Assembly: GCA_963765745.1 (NCBI GenBank)
Contig: CAVXXM010000004.1
Coordinates: forward strand, 124,001-188,000
From: JAHFPN01 sp963765745
Lineage (GTDB): Bacteria > Pseudomonadota > Alphaproteobacteria > Rhizobiales > Xanthobacteraceae
DNA length: 64,000 nt
Direction of reading: 5' to 3'
Positions 42,922-50,583 of this stretch are shown here, in pieces. Each line of letters opens with the position of its first letter. Position 1 is the first letter of the stretch. A program made the position numbers and the translations under genes. Below the pieces are notes generated by a model that was not told the DNA's origin, did no database searches, and saw only the letters and a program-made list of their open reading frames with translations.

Positions 42922-42949
42922 ATGTCCGTCGTTGGCACTAAGCGGACAT
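42922..42949. repeat. palindrome related to the one at 39346-39375
   Basis: ATGTCCG and CGGACAT form perfect 7-bp arms separated by 14 bases, 62 bases past the ATPase stop. Reversed, the palindrome at 39346-39375 has the same AATGTCCG start and AAGC-GACAT end, so the two look like members of one repeat family flanking the exporter. Confidence 0.65.
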
Positions 42950-43019
42950 CGCCGCGCTTGTCGAAATAGCATTAGAGCTTCAACTATGGTGTTAAATATA
43001 CATATAGGAAAATAAACTA

Positions 43020-43048
43020 TTGACACGATTTTATATTAGGACTACATT
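43020..43048 (+). promoter_or_regulatory. sigma-70-like promoter
   Basis: A perfect TTGACA (43020-43025) is followed by a 17-base spacer and TACATT (43043-43048), in AT-rich surroundings. It points into a GC-rich gene-less block. Confidence 0.55.
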
Positions 43049-43545
43049 CCACGCATCCCACCCCTCCCGAGGGGCGTCTCTAGAGCGTTCTTTTGACGTG
43101 GGGTGGGTCGCGGTGGCCGCGGGCAGGGCGTAACGCACCCTCTCGCGGCGGTCCAAGCCGCATGGGCCCGGCGCGCCAACCGCGCGTCACAGGGGCCTCC
43201 GGGTCTGGCGCTCTCGTGTCCCAAACACGGAGATGCCGGTGAGGGGTCCCGCCAGCGGTGGATAGAGCATGGGCCTCGTTACAACGGGGCTCGGTAAGTC
43301 CACCGGGGTTCATGTGGAGCAAACCTCAAACACCGCGCGCGGGACGCCGGCGGATAACCGGCCCCTTGCGGCAAGACCTCCTGTGTCTTTCTACTTTCCT
43401 CGACACAGGACCGTGGGGACTGGAAGTCCCCGGCGTCCCGCGCGCCCTCGGACTTTCCGGGGCGCAGACCGAACGGGCGGCTCGATGCCCCGGCGAGAAA
43501 ACCTCGCGCGGAAACGAGAGCGTTTGCCTCCGCTCTTTTCACCTC
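43049..43545. repeat. GC-rich gene-less block, possible dispersed repeat or structured RNA
   Basis: Some 500 bases contain many palindromic segments, such as CCCACCCC...GGGGTGGG at the left end, CCTGTGTC...GACACAGG near 43379-43411 and GGACTTCC-type pairs. Several frames are open on both strands but none has a ribosome site or recognisable domain. From memory, similar spurious frames recur in Bradyrhizobium and Rhodopseudomonas genomes, which would make it a dispersed repeat; I cannot verify this. The following 43546-43570 segment is a CTCCCCCTTGAGGGGGAG palindrome. Confidence 0.45.
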
Positions 43546-43761
43546 CCCCTTGAGGGGGAGGGCCGAAAACGATTCAGCCCGAACCCCTTGCCCCGGCCCA
43601 CCGGAATCGAACTCTGAGCCCGCACTTGAATCGAAACCTGAGCTGCCAAGACCGCCGCCCAAAGCCTTGCACCGACTCAGGATTTCGCTGGCGGCTGGAC
43701 AGAAACCCTTGCCCATCCGAACATGCGCGCACGGGGCCGGGAGATGCGAAGGAGGAAGGCC

Positions 43762-43995
43762 ATGAGGACCATGATTATCGCCGGCGCGTTCGGCGGCGCG
43801 CTGCTCGCGGGCCTCCCGGGCCCGGCCGCCGCCCAGCAGGGCAACCGCGCCTTCTGCTCGCTCGATCAGGACGGGCGCATGCTCTGCTACTACGACAGCT
43901 GGCAGCAGTGCCAGGAGGCCATGCGCGGCGTGCAGGGCGGTTGCATGGCCAGTCCCTACGCCGCCGCGCAGCAACAGCAGAAAAAGAAAAAGTAG
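43762..43995 (+). CDS. DUF3551 domain exported protein
   Basis: A 77-residue protein with a signal peptide ending near PGPAAAQ and the DUF3551 pattern RAFCSLDQDGRMLCYYDSWQQC, followed by GVQGGCMASPY. Four Cys probably form disulfides in the periplasm. The tail is AAAQQQQKKKK, low-complexity. GGAGGAAGG precedes ATG 43762. The family is abundant in Bradyrhizobium-like genomes and has no known function. Confidence 0.88.
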   Translation: MRTMIIAGAFGGALLAGLPGPAAAQQGNRAFCSLDQDGRMLCYYDSWQQCQEAMRGVQGGCMASPYAAAQQQQKKKK

Positions 43996-44112
43996 CGGGG
44001 GCTAAGCCCGCGCTGCCCGCTGCCGGGCCTGCCGCGACTCGGCTAAGCTTCGCGCATCGGCCGATTCGCTCGAGGCCCAGGCCGCCTGTGCGGGCCCGGG
44101 GAGGCGTTGCTT

Positions 44113-44599
44113 ATGCTCGATTTCCGGGTTGTGATCGCGGCTTGCGTCGCGGGCATCGTCATCCTGTTCGGCGGCATCGCCCTCGTCGCCTCGTTCAAGA
44201 TCGCTCACGAACCGGCGCGTCCCGCCAGCCGCATCGTCGAGCGCCCGCGCGTCGAGCCGAACGCCTCGCTGCCGGTGGTGATCGAAACGCCCGCCGCGAA
44301 GCCCGCGCCCGTAGCGGTCGCCGCGCCCGCACCCGCACCCGTAGCCCCGCCGGCCGCGATCGAAATCACCGGCACGATCCCGCCAAAACCCGCGCCGGCT
44401 GATTCCCGCGCCTGCCTTTCCCGCCGCGCTAGCTCCGGCGGCTACCGAACCGGTCGAGAACCCGCGGGCCACGGCCGATCTTCCCGTGAATACGAAATCC
44501 GACGCCAAGAAAACCCCGCGCCGGCCGCGTCCCGCGGCTCCGGCTCCCGTCCCGACCAATCCGTTCAGTGCGATTTTCGGCGGCTTCACCAACCAGTAG
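44113..44599 (+). CDS. Pro/Ala-rich single-pass membrane protein; one frameshift
   Basis: A protein of about 161 residues. One transmembrane helix (VVIAACVAGIVILFGGIALVA) is followed by a Pro/Ala-rich segment with PAPVAVAAPAPAPVAPP, then IEITGTIPPKPAPA. After about 44401 the frame changes by one base; the continuation, rich in Ala/Pro/Lys, ends with NPFSAIFGGFTNQ at TAG 44597-44599. This tail is more protein-like than the original frame, which runs far into the next gene. Family unknown. The stop faces the convergent SleB-type gene. Confidence 0.65.
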
Positions 44600-44619
44600 C
44601 CGCCAGGGGGATACGCGGC

Positions 44620-45907
44620 TCAGCCGCCTTCCCATTTGCGCGGGCGATAGAACGTGTGCACGCCGATGCGCTGCAGCGTCCGCATCTCGCGCACCCACAC
44701 CGGCCGCACCCAGAAGGCGTGATAGTGCGTGGCCTTGCCGACCTCGTTGAGCCAGATTTTCCCGTCGAGCATGTCGCGCGCGATGCGCTTGGCCTGCTCC
44801 CACATGGCGGGCTCCGTGATCACGTCGCGGATGCCGTCGCAGGCGAAGGTGAACTGGCAGGCCAGATGCCGGTGCGCGTTCTGATAGACCACGCCGCAGA
44901 TATCGGCCGGGTAATAGCCGGAGAGCGAGCGGTTCACCACCACCTGCGCCACCGCGACCTGGCCGCGCTCGACCTCGCCGCGGCTTTCGAAATAGACCGC
45001 TTCGGCCAGGCATTTCTCGGCCTTGGCGCGCGGCGCGCCCACGATCTTGAGCTGTTCGGCCGGACTCTTCGGCCGGTTTTCCTCGCCGGTGACCAGGCCC
45101 TTGGGCGCGACGCTGCCGATCTCCGCCGCCGCCCCCGGAAGCGCCGCGAGCCTCACCGGCGCGCGATGCTCGAACGGCGCCGGCGGCAGGATGTCCTCGT
45201 CGGTGCCGAACAAGCAGCCGCGACACGCGATACATGTTCCAGGACGGAATCTTTTCGGCCCCCGGTTCGAGCATGGTGCCCGCCACGTCCGCCCGCGGTC
45301 CCGCGGCGGCCGCGATCTCGGCGATCGCCGGATGCTCGGACTGAAGCGGCATCGCCACGTCGAAATCGCTGTTGGGTTCCGCCGGGATGAGCGGCTGCTC
45401 GAGCGTGGCGGTATCGACCGGCTTCGGCGGCGCCACCGGATCGGCCGGCGCCAGCGCGACCGGCATGCGCTTCAGCAGGTCGCCCTTTTTCGCCCGGTTG
45501 ACGACCGGGATCTGGAACACTTCCTCCTCGAGCGTCACATCGAACCCGGTCCAGTCGAACGCGGCCGGGTTCGGCCTGCCCGGGATCGAGCCGGTGATGT
45601 CGGGATCGAAATGCACCTTGAACGTGGAGATCGCGCTGCCGATCGGCCGCACCGGCGGCGCGAAGGTCGCGGTCTTCAGCGTCGCGAACGGGCTGGCGAG
45701 AAAAAAGGCGCGCGCGCGCTCGGTGACGCCCGGCTGCTGCGCGAGCAGGCTGCCGAGATCCTGTTGCGTGATACGAGTGGGCATCCCGAAAAAGACGATG
45801 ATAGCGAGCGCGAGCGGTGCCGCGGGCGTTGCCCGCCGGCGCCTGACCGCAATTTTTCGCACGCCAACGCTACGCGACACACGCAACACGAACAGGCCCC
45901 GTCCCAT
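44620..45907 (-). CDS. SleB-type cell wall hydrolase; one frameshift
   Basis: A protein of about 429 residues. A short N-terminal helix (APLALAIIVFFG) is followed by a poorly conserved spacer, then a Hydrolase_2 (SleB) domain in the C-terminal 150 residues: CLAEAVYFESRGEVERGQVAVAQVVVNR, with the catalytic Glu, and NAHRHLACQFTFACDG. The halves are in different frames, joining near 45212 where an extra base splits SRLLFGTDEDILPP. SleB enzymes cleave peptidoglycan as lytic transglycosylases or amidases. Start ATG 45907 has a weak ribosome site. Confidence 0.86.
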
Positions 45908-45977
45908 GAAAAAGGGCAGGGCGTCTTATCGCCCGGTTAACGTTGCCGCCGGGTTAACGCGCAGGCCCCAATGAAAA

Positions 45978-46001
45978 CGCGGGCAGCCAAAGCCGCCCGC
46001 G
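45978..46001 (-). terminator. terminator of TAXI binding-protein gene
   Basis: CGCGGGC and GCCCGCG form a 7-bp stem with an inner AGCC/GGCT-like extension. Read on the minus strand it is followed by TTTTC, 28 bases after the stop at 46029. Confidence 0.75.
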
Positions 46002-46028
46002 CCTGTCTTGAGACAAGTTCGCGCCGTT

Positions 46029-47006
46029 TCACATCTTGACGCCGCGCTCCTTGAAGTAGCGCGCCGCGCCGGGGTGCCACGGGATCGCCGAGTTCGCCGG
46101 CACCTGATTTGCCAGCGTGAAGTTCTGCGCCTCGCGATGGACGGCCACGAGCTCCGGATTCTTCTCCATCAACGTCTTCACGATGTTGTAGGCCATGTCG
46201 TCGGGCATCGACGCGTTCGCCACCAGGATGTTCCACACCACGGACACGGGGTTGTCCTTATCCTGCCCGGGATAAGCACCGGCCTTGATCACATCGGTGC
46301 TGTAGAGGTCGTTGTATTTTTTGTTCATTACCGGGACCAGGTCGGCGGTGTCGATCATTTTGATCTTCACGCCCGGCGTGGCGCCGAGGTCGGTGATCGC
46401 CGCGGTGGGAATTCCGCCGACCCAGAACAGGGCGTCGATCTTGCGGTCCTTCAGCGCGTTGACCAACTCGGCGACGCCGAGGCGCTCGCGCCGCAGGTCG
46501 CGGAAGAAAGCGACGTCGAAGCCGGCCGCTTCGAGGACGCGGAATGCCATGACCTCGGTGGCGCTGCCGGGCGAGCCGGTCGATACGCGCTTGCCCCTGA
46601 GATCGACCATCTTGTTAATGCCGGTGCCTTCGATCGAAACCACGTGCATGCGGTTCGGATAGAGCACCATCAGCGTGCGCACCGGTATCTTCCCGGCCGC
46701 GAACTTGTCGACGCCGTTCAGCGCATCGAGCGCGGCGTCCATCATCGAGAGCCCGATCTCGGCCTTGTTGGTGCCGATGAGCTTGAGGTTGTCGACCGAG
46801 CCGCCGGTTACTTCGGCGGTCGCCTGGATGCCGGGCAGGTACTTCGAGAGCACGTTGGCCATGCCGCCACCGAGCGGATAATAGACGCCGCCAGTGCCGC
46901 CAGTGACGATCGAGATCGCTTTCTGTTGCGCATAGAGCGCGCCGCTCGCAAGCAAGCTGAACAAGGTCACGACCAGCGCGGCGATTGTCTTCAAGCGAAG
47001 TGTCAT
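46029..47006 (-). CDS. TAXI-family TRAP transporter substrate-binding protein
   Basis: A 325-residue periplasmic binding protein with a signal peptide ending near GALYAQ. The TAXI (TRAP-associated extracytoplasmic immunogenic) signature is ISIVTGGTGGVYYPLGGGMANVLS, with ATAEVTGGSVDNLKLI following and VSTGSPGSATEVMAFRVL in the second lobe. It delivers a solute, often a dicarboxylate or amino acid, to the fused permease encoded 12 bp upstream. A terminator follows at 45978-46001. Confidence 0.93.
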   Translation of the reverse strand: MTLRLKTIAALVVTLFSLLASGALYAQQKAISIVTGGTGGVYYPLGGGMANVLSKYLPGIQATAEVTGGSVDNLKLIGTNKAEIGLSMMDAALDALNGVDKFAAGKIPVRTLMVLYPNRMHVVSIEGTGINKMVDLRGKRVSTGSPGSATEVMAFRVLEAAGFDVAFFRDLRRERLGVAELVNALKDRKIDALFWVGGIPTAAITDLGATPGVKIKMIDTADLVPVMNKKYNDLYSTDVIKAGAYPGQDKDNPVSVVWNILVANASMPDDMAYNIVKTLMEKNPELVAVHREAQNFTLANQVPANSAIPWHPGAARYFKERGVKM

Positions 47007-47018
47007 TCCTCTTCCTCC

Positions 47019-49040
47019 CTAATGTCGTTCAGCTGCCGTTGTGCCCGGCATGAATTTTTGTCGCAGCAACAAGACCGCGGCGATCACGAAGCCCGCCGTG
47101 GCCGTGTACTCGATGTCTCGCCCGATGATGGCCTCCGCGGCCGCTTCGAGCAAGCTCGGGAATATCAGTAGCAAGCCCGCCAGCAGAAACAGGAACCGCT
47201 CGGCCAATGTCGTGCGCCGCAGCGCCCAGTTCTGCGCCGCAAAAGCAAGGCAGGCGAGGCCGGCCGCGGCCTTAACCGTGATCTCGACAATGTCGATCCA
47301 GGTTCCGCTCGGCGGCAATTTCAGCAGCAGCCCTATGCCCTGCGGGTCGAGCACGAACACGAACGGCACCAGGAACGCCGGCAGCGTGTATTTCCACGCC
47401 TGCAGCGTCGTCTTGTAGGGATCGCCGCCGGTGATCGCCGCGGCGGCGAACGGCGACAGCGCCGTCGGCGGCGAAACCTCCGACAGGATCGCGTAATAGA
47501 AGATGAACATGTGCGCGGCGAAATCCGGCACGCCCAGCTTGGTCAGTGCCGGCGCCGCGATCACCGCGCAGATGATGTAGGAGGCAGTCACCGGCACCGC
47601 GAGGCCGATCACCCAGACGATCAGCGCGGTGTAGATCGCGGTCAGCAGCAGGCTGCCGCCGGCGTAAGCGATCACGATCGACGAGAACTTGAGCCCTAGG
47701 CCGGTGAGCGTGACGACGCCGACGATGATGCCGGCGCAGGCGCAGGTGGTGGCGGCGGTGAGCGCGCTGGTCGATCCGTCGGACATGGCGCGCACGAATT
47801 TTTTCGGAAACAGCGCCGTATCGGGGCGGATGAAGCTCATGGCGAAGGTGAGCACCGTGGACCAGAACACGGCCAAAGTCGGCGAGTAGCCCCACAGCAT
47901 GAAGACGACGATCGAGATCAGCGACACGAAATGGAAGCCGTAGCGGCGCGTGAGCGTGCCGAGCGGCATTTCCGGTGTGAACACGACGTTGCGCGCGTCG
48001 AAGCGCTTGGCGTCGAGTTCGACCATGATGAAGAGCGACAGATAGTAGAGACAGGTCGGGATTACCGCCATCCAGATCACGTCGAGATAGCTGATCTTCA
48101 GAAACTCGGCGATCAGGAACGCGGCGGCGCCGAGCACCGGCGGCGAGATGATGGCGCCGAGTCCGCCGGCGGCAAGCAACCCGCCCGCCGCATTCTTTGC
48201 GAAGCCGGCCTTGGCCATCATCGGATAGGCGACGGCGCCGATCGTCACCGTGGTGGCGACGCCCGAGCCCGACGGCCCGCCGAGCAGGAACGAGGACAGC
48301 ACCACCGTGCGTCCGGCGGCGTTCGAGCGGCCGCCCATCATCGTCATGGAGAAGTCGATGAAGAACTTCCCAGCGCCGGACTGGGCGAGGAACGCGCCGT
48401 AGATCGTGAACAACACGATCAGCGTCGCCGAAACGTCGATCGGCACGCCGAAAATGCCTTCGAGCGTGATGAAGAGATGGCCGACGAGCCGGTCGATGTC
48501 GTAGCCGCGGTGCGTCCAGGGCGGCGGCAAATACGGCCCGGCCATCGCATAGGCGATGAAGGCGAGCGAGATCAGCGGCACGATGACGCCGATCGTGCGC
48601 CGCGACGCTTCCAGCAGCAGCACAATGAAGATGACGCCGAGCAAGACATCGAGCGGCAACGGCGAAGTGGCGCGGTCGGTGAAGTCGTCGCCGCCCAGGA
48701 TCGCGTAGATCAGGATGCCGACGCAGGTGAGGCCCGCGGCCACGTCCCACCAGCGGATACGGTTGCGGAACCGCAATGCGGCCGGAAACAGCAGGAAGGC
48801 CAGCAGCAGGACGAACGCGACATGGGTGTAGCGCAGTTGCTGCGTCGGTACGATGTCGTAGGCGGCATAGAGATGGAACGTCGACATCGCGACGGCGATG
48901 GCCGTGACGATGATGCCGGCCCAGCCGGCCAGGCGATTGGTGACGCCTTCCTCGCTCTCGACGAAGGCCTCTGCCTTGCGAATCGCCTCCGGCGATACCG
49001 CGGCCTCTGCCCCCACCGGGCGTTCCGATTCTTCGGCCAT
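47019..49040 (-). CDS. fused TRAP transporter permease (4TM/12TM)
   Basis: A 673-residue membrane protein joining the small and large TRAP permease subunits, as is usual with TAXI binding proteins. The N-terminal ~45 residues are acidic; about 18 hydrophobic segments follow. The DctM-like part has AQSGAGKFFIDFSMTMMGG, the GPSGSGVATTVTIGAVAYPMM and PPVLGAAAFLIAEFL segments. It drives Na+- or H+-coupled uptake of an unidentified solute. It precedes the binding protein gene by 12 bases on the same strand and is divergent from the chemoreceptor gene. Confidence 0.95.
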   Translation of the reverse strand: MAEESERPVGAEAAVSPEAIRKAEAFVESEEGVTNRLAGWAGIIVTAIAVAMSTFHLYAAYDIVPTQQLRYTHVAFVLLLAFLLFPAALRFRNRIRWWDVAAGLTCVGILIYAILGGDDFTDRATSPLPLDVLLGVIFIVLLLEASRRTIGVIVPLISLAFIAYAMAGPYLPPPWTHRGYDIDRLVGHLFITLEGIFGVPIDVSATLIVLFTIYGAFLAQSGAGKFFIDFSMTMMGGRSNAAGRTVVLSSFLLGGPSGSGVATTVTIGAVAYPMMAKAGFAKNAAGGLLAAGGLGAIISPPVLGAAAFLIAEFLKISYLDVIWMAVIPTCLYYLSLFIMVELDAKRFDARNVVFTPEMPLGTLTRRYGFHFVSLISIVVFMLWGYSPTLAVFWSTVLTFAMSFIRPDTALFPKKFVRAMSDGSTSALTAATTCACAGIIVGVVTLTGLGLKFSSIVIAYAGGSLLLTAIYTALIVWVIGLAVPVTASYIICAVIAAPALTKLGVPDFAAHMFIFYYAILSEVSPPTALSPFAAAAITGGDPYKTTLQAWKYTLPAFLVPFVFVLDPQGIGLLLKLPPSGTWIDIVEITVKAAAGLACLAFAAQNWALRRTTLAERFLFLLAGLLLIFPSLLEAAAEAIIGRDIEYTATAGFVIAAVLLLRQKFMPGTTAAERH

Positions 49041-49212
49041 TCCCCCGCCGACCCCCTAGACGCGGTCAGGATAAGGCACGGTCGCCGCCGGAAAATCCAG
49101 CGATTTCGGGCGGTGGAACGGCCTCTACCGCGGCGACTGCATGCGATTGGGATTCGGTTAACCCTACAGCAATGCCTCGGACCAATACTCCACCCGTCCG
49201 AGCCCCCCAACG

Positions 49213-50571
49213 ATGATCTCCGAACTCCTTCTTCTTCCAACTGCGCTGCCCGACTGGCGGATGCTCGCCCTCGTCGGTGCGCTGTGCGCGGTCGGGATCC
49301 TCACCGTGGCGCTGCAACGCGTGCGCGAACGGAAAAACCGTTTGAGCGCCGCCCTCGATAACATGTCGACGGCGCTGTGCATGTTCGACTCGGCGACGCG
49401 GATCGTCGTCGTCAACCGGCGCTATATCGACATGTACAAGCTGTCGCCGGAAGTGGTGCGCCCAGGATGCACGTTGCTCGAACTCCTTCACCATCGCAAG
49501 GACATCGGCTTGTTCACCGGCGATCCTGAAAAATATTTCCGCGACATCATGGACGGCGTCAGGACGGGCAAGATGACGACCTGGCGGGTCGCCACCGGCG
49601 ATGGGCGCTATATCCATGCGGTGAACCTGCCGATGCCCGGCGGCGGCTGGATCACGACCCACGAGGATGTCACCGAACAGCATCAGCTCGAGCAGCAACG
49701 CGACACGATGACCGCGCAGGAAGGCCGCCGCGCGACCGTCGAGAGCGCGATTTCCGCATTCCGCGAACGCATGGATACCGTGCTCAAGAGCGTGAGCGAA
49801 AGCGCCGACGCGATGAAGGCGACCTCGACCGCGCTCTCCAGTGTCTCCGGCCAGACCTCGCAACGCGCCGAAAGCGCGGTCAAGATTTCGGGCGAGGCGT
49901 CGCAAAACGTCCGCACTGCCGCCGATGCCGCCGACGAGATGTCGCGTTCAATCACCGAGATCGGTAGCCGGCTCGACCAGACCAACAAGGTCGTGCACCT
50001 TGCCGTGAACGAGGCCCGCGCCACGGACAGCGCGATCGAGGCGCTTGCAGCCGCGGCGCAAAAAATCGGCGATGTGGTCAAGTTGATCCGCGACATTGCC
50101 GGTCAGACCAACTTGCTTGCGCTCAACGCCACCATCGAAGCCGCGCGCGCCGGAGAAGCGGGCAGGGGCTTCGCGGTCGTTGCCTCGGAAGTAAAGTCGC
50201 TGGCCGTGCAGACCGCCAATGCAACCGAGGAAATAGCCAGCCAGATTCTGGCGGTGCAGGGCTCGACCACCGGCGCCGTCGAGGCGATCCGCAGCATCGC
50301 CGAACGCATGCGCGAGATCGAGCACTATACATCCTCGGTCGCCGCGTCGATCGAGGAGCAAAGCGCGGCGACCGGCCAGATCAGCTACAACGTGAGCAAT
50401 GCCGCTAAGGGGACCGACGTCGTCGTCAGCGTGCTCGGCGAGCTCGCCGGTGCGGCGACCGAGACGCGCGGATCGGCCTTCACGGTGCTCGAGTCCTCGC
50501 AGGCGGTGGAATCCGCGGTCGCGACGTTGCGCGGTGAGATCCGGAGCTTCCTGGAAAAAGTCGCCGCTTGA
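49213..50571 (+). CDS. PAS-containing methyl-accepting chemotaxis protein
   Basis: A 452-residue chemoreceptor. One N-terminal helix (MLALVGALCAVGILTVAL) anchors it, then a PAS-like domain (RLSAALDNMSTALCMFDSATRI to GGWITTHEDVTEQHQLEQQ), then a long coiled-coil signalling domain. The hairpin tip reads IRDIAGQTNLLALNATIEAARAGEAGRGFAVVASEVKSLA, the hallmark of CheA/CheW binding. No periplasmic ligand-binding domain is present, so it probably senses redox or a small molecule inside. No che genes are adjacent. Confidence 0.95.
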   Translation: MISELLLLPTALPDWRMLALVGALCAVGILTVALQRVRERKNRLSAALDNMSTALCMFDSATRIVVVNRRYIDMYKLSPEVVRPGCTLLELLHHRKDIGLFTGDPEKYFRDIMDGVRTGKMTTWRVATGDGRYIHAVNLPMPGGGWITTHEDVTEQHQLEQQRDTMTAQEGRRATVESAISAFRERMDTVLKSVSESADAMKATSTALSSVSGQTSQRAESAVKISGEASQNVRTAADAADEMSRSITEIGSRLDQTNKVVHLAVNEARATDSAIEALAAAAQKIGDVVKLIRDIAGQTNLLALNATIEAARAGEAGRGFAVVASEVKSLAVQTANATEEIASQILAVQGSTTGAVEAIRSIAERMREIEHYTSSVAASIEEQSAATGQISYNVSNAAKGTDVVVSVLGELAGAATETRGSAFTVLESSQAVESAVATLRGEIRSFLEKVAA

Positions 50572-50583
50572 GCGCCTGACGGT

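Noticed and set aside
43042..43322. Minus-strand frames of 60-80 codons in the GC-rich block
   Set aside because: No ribosome site, extreme Arg/Pro/Gly content and overlapping frames; treated as part of the repeat block.
43598..43640. tRNA-like T-arm sequence on the minus strand (GTTCGATTCC)
   Set aside because: The T-stem, acceptor and anticodon arms cannot be formed around it, and no 3' CCA context is present.
47931..49361. Plus-strand frame of about 476 codons opposite the TRAP permease
   Set aside because: Antisense to a well-recognised gene; charged, low-complexity product.
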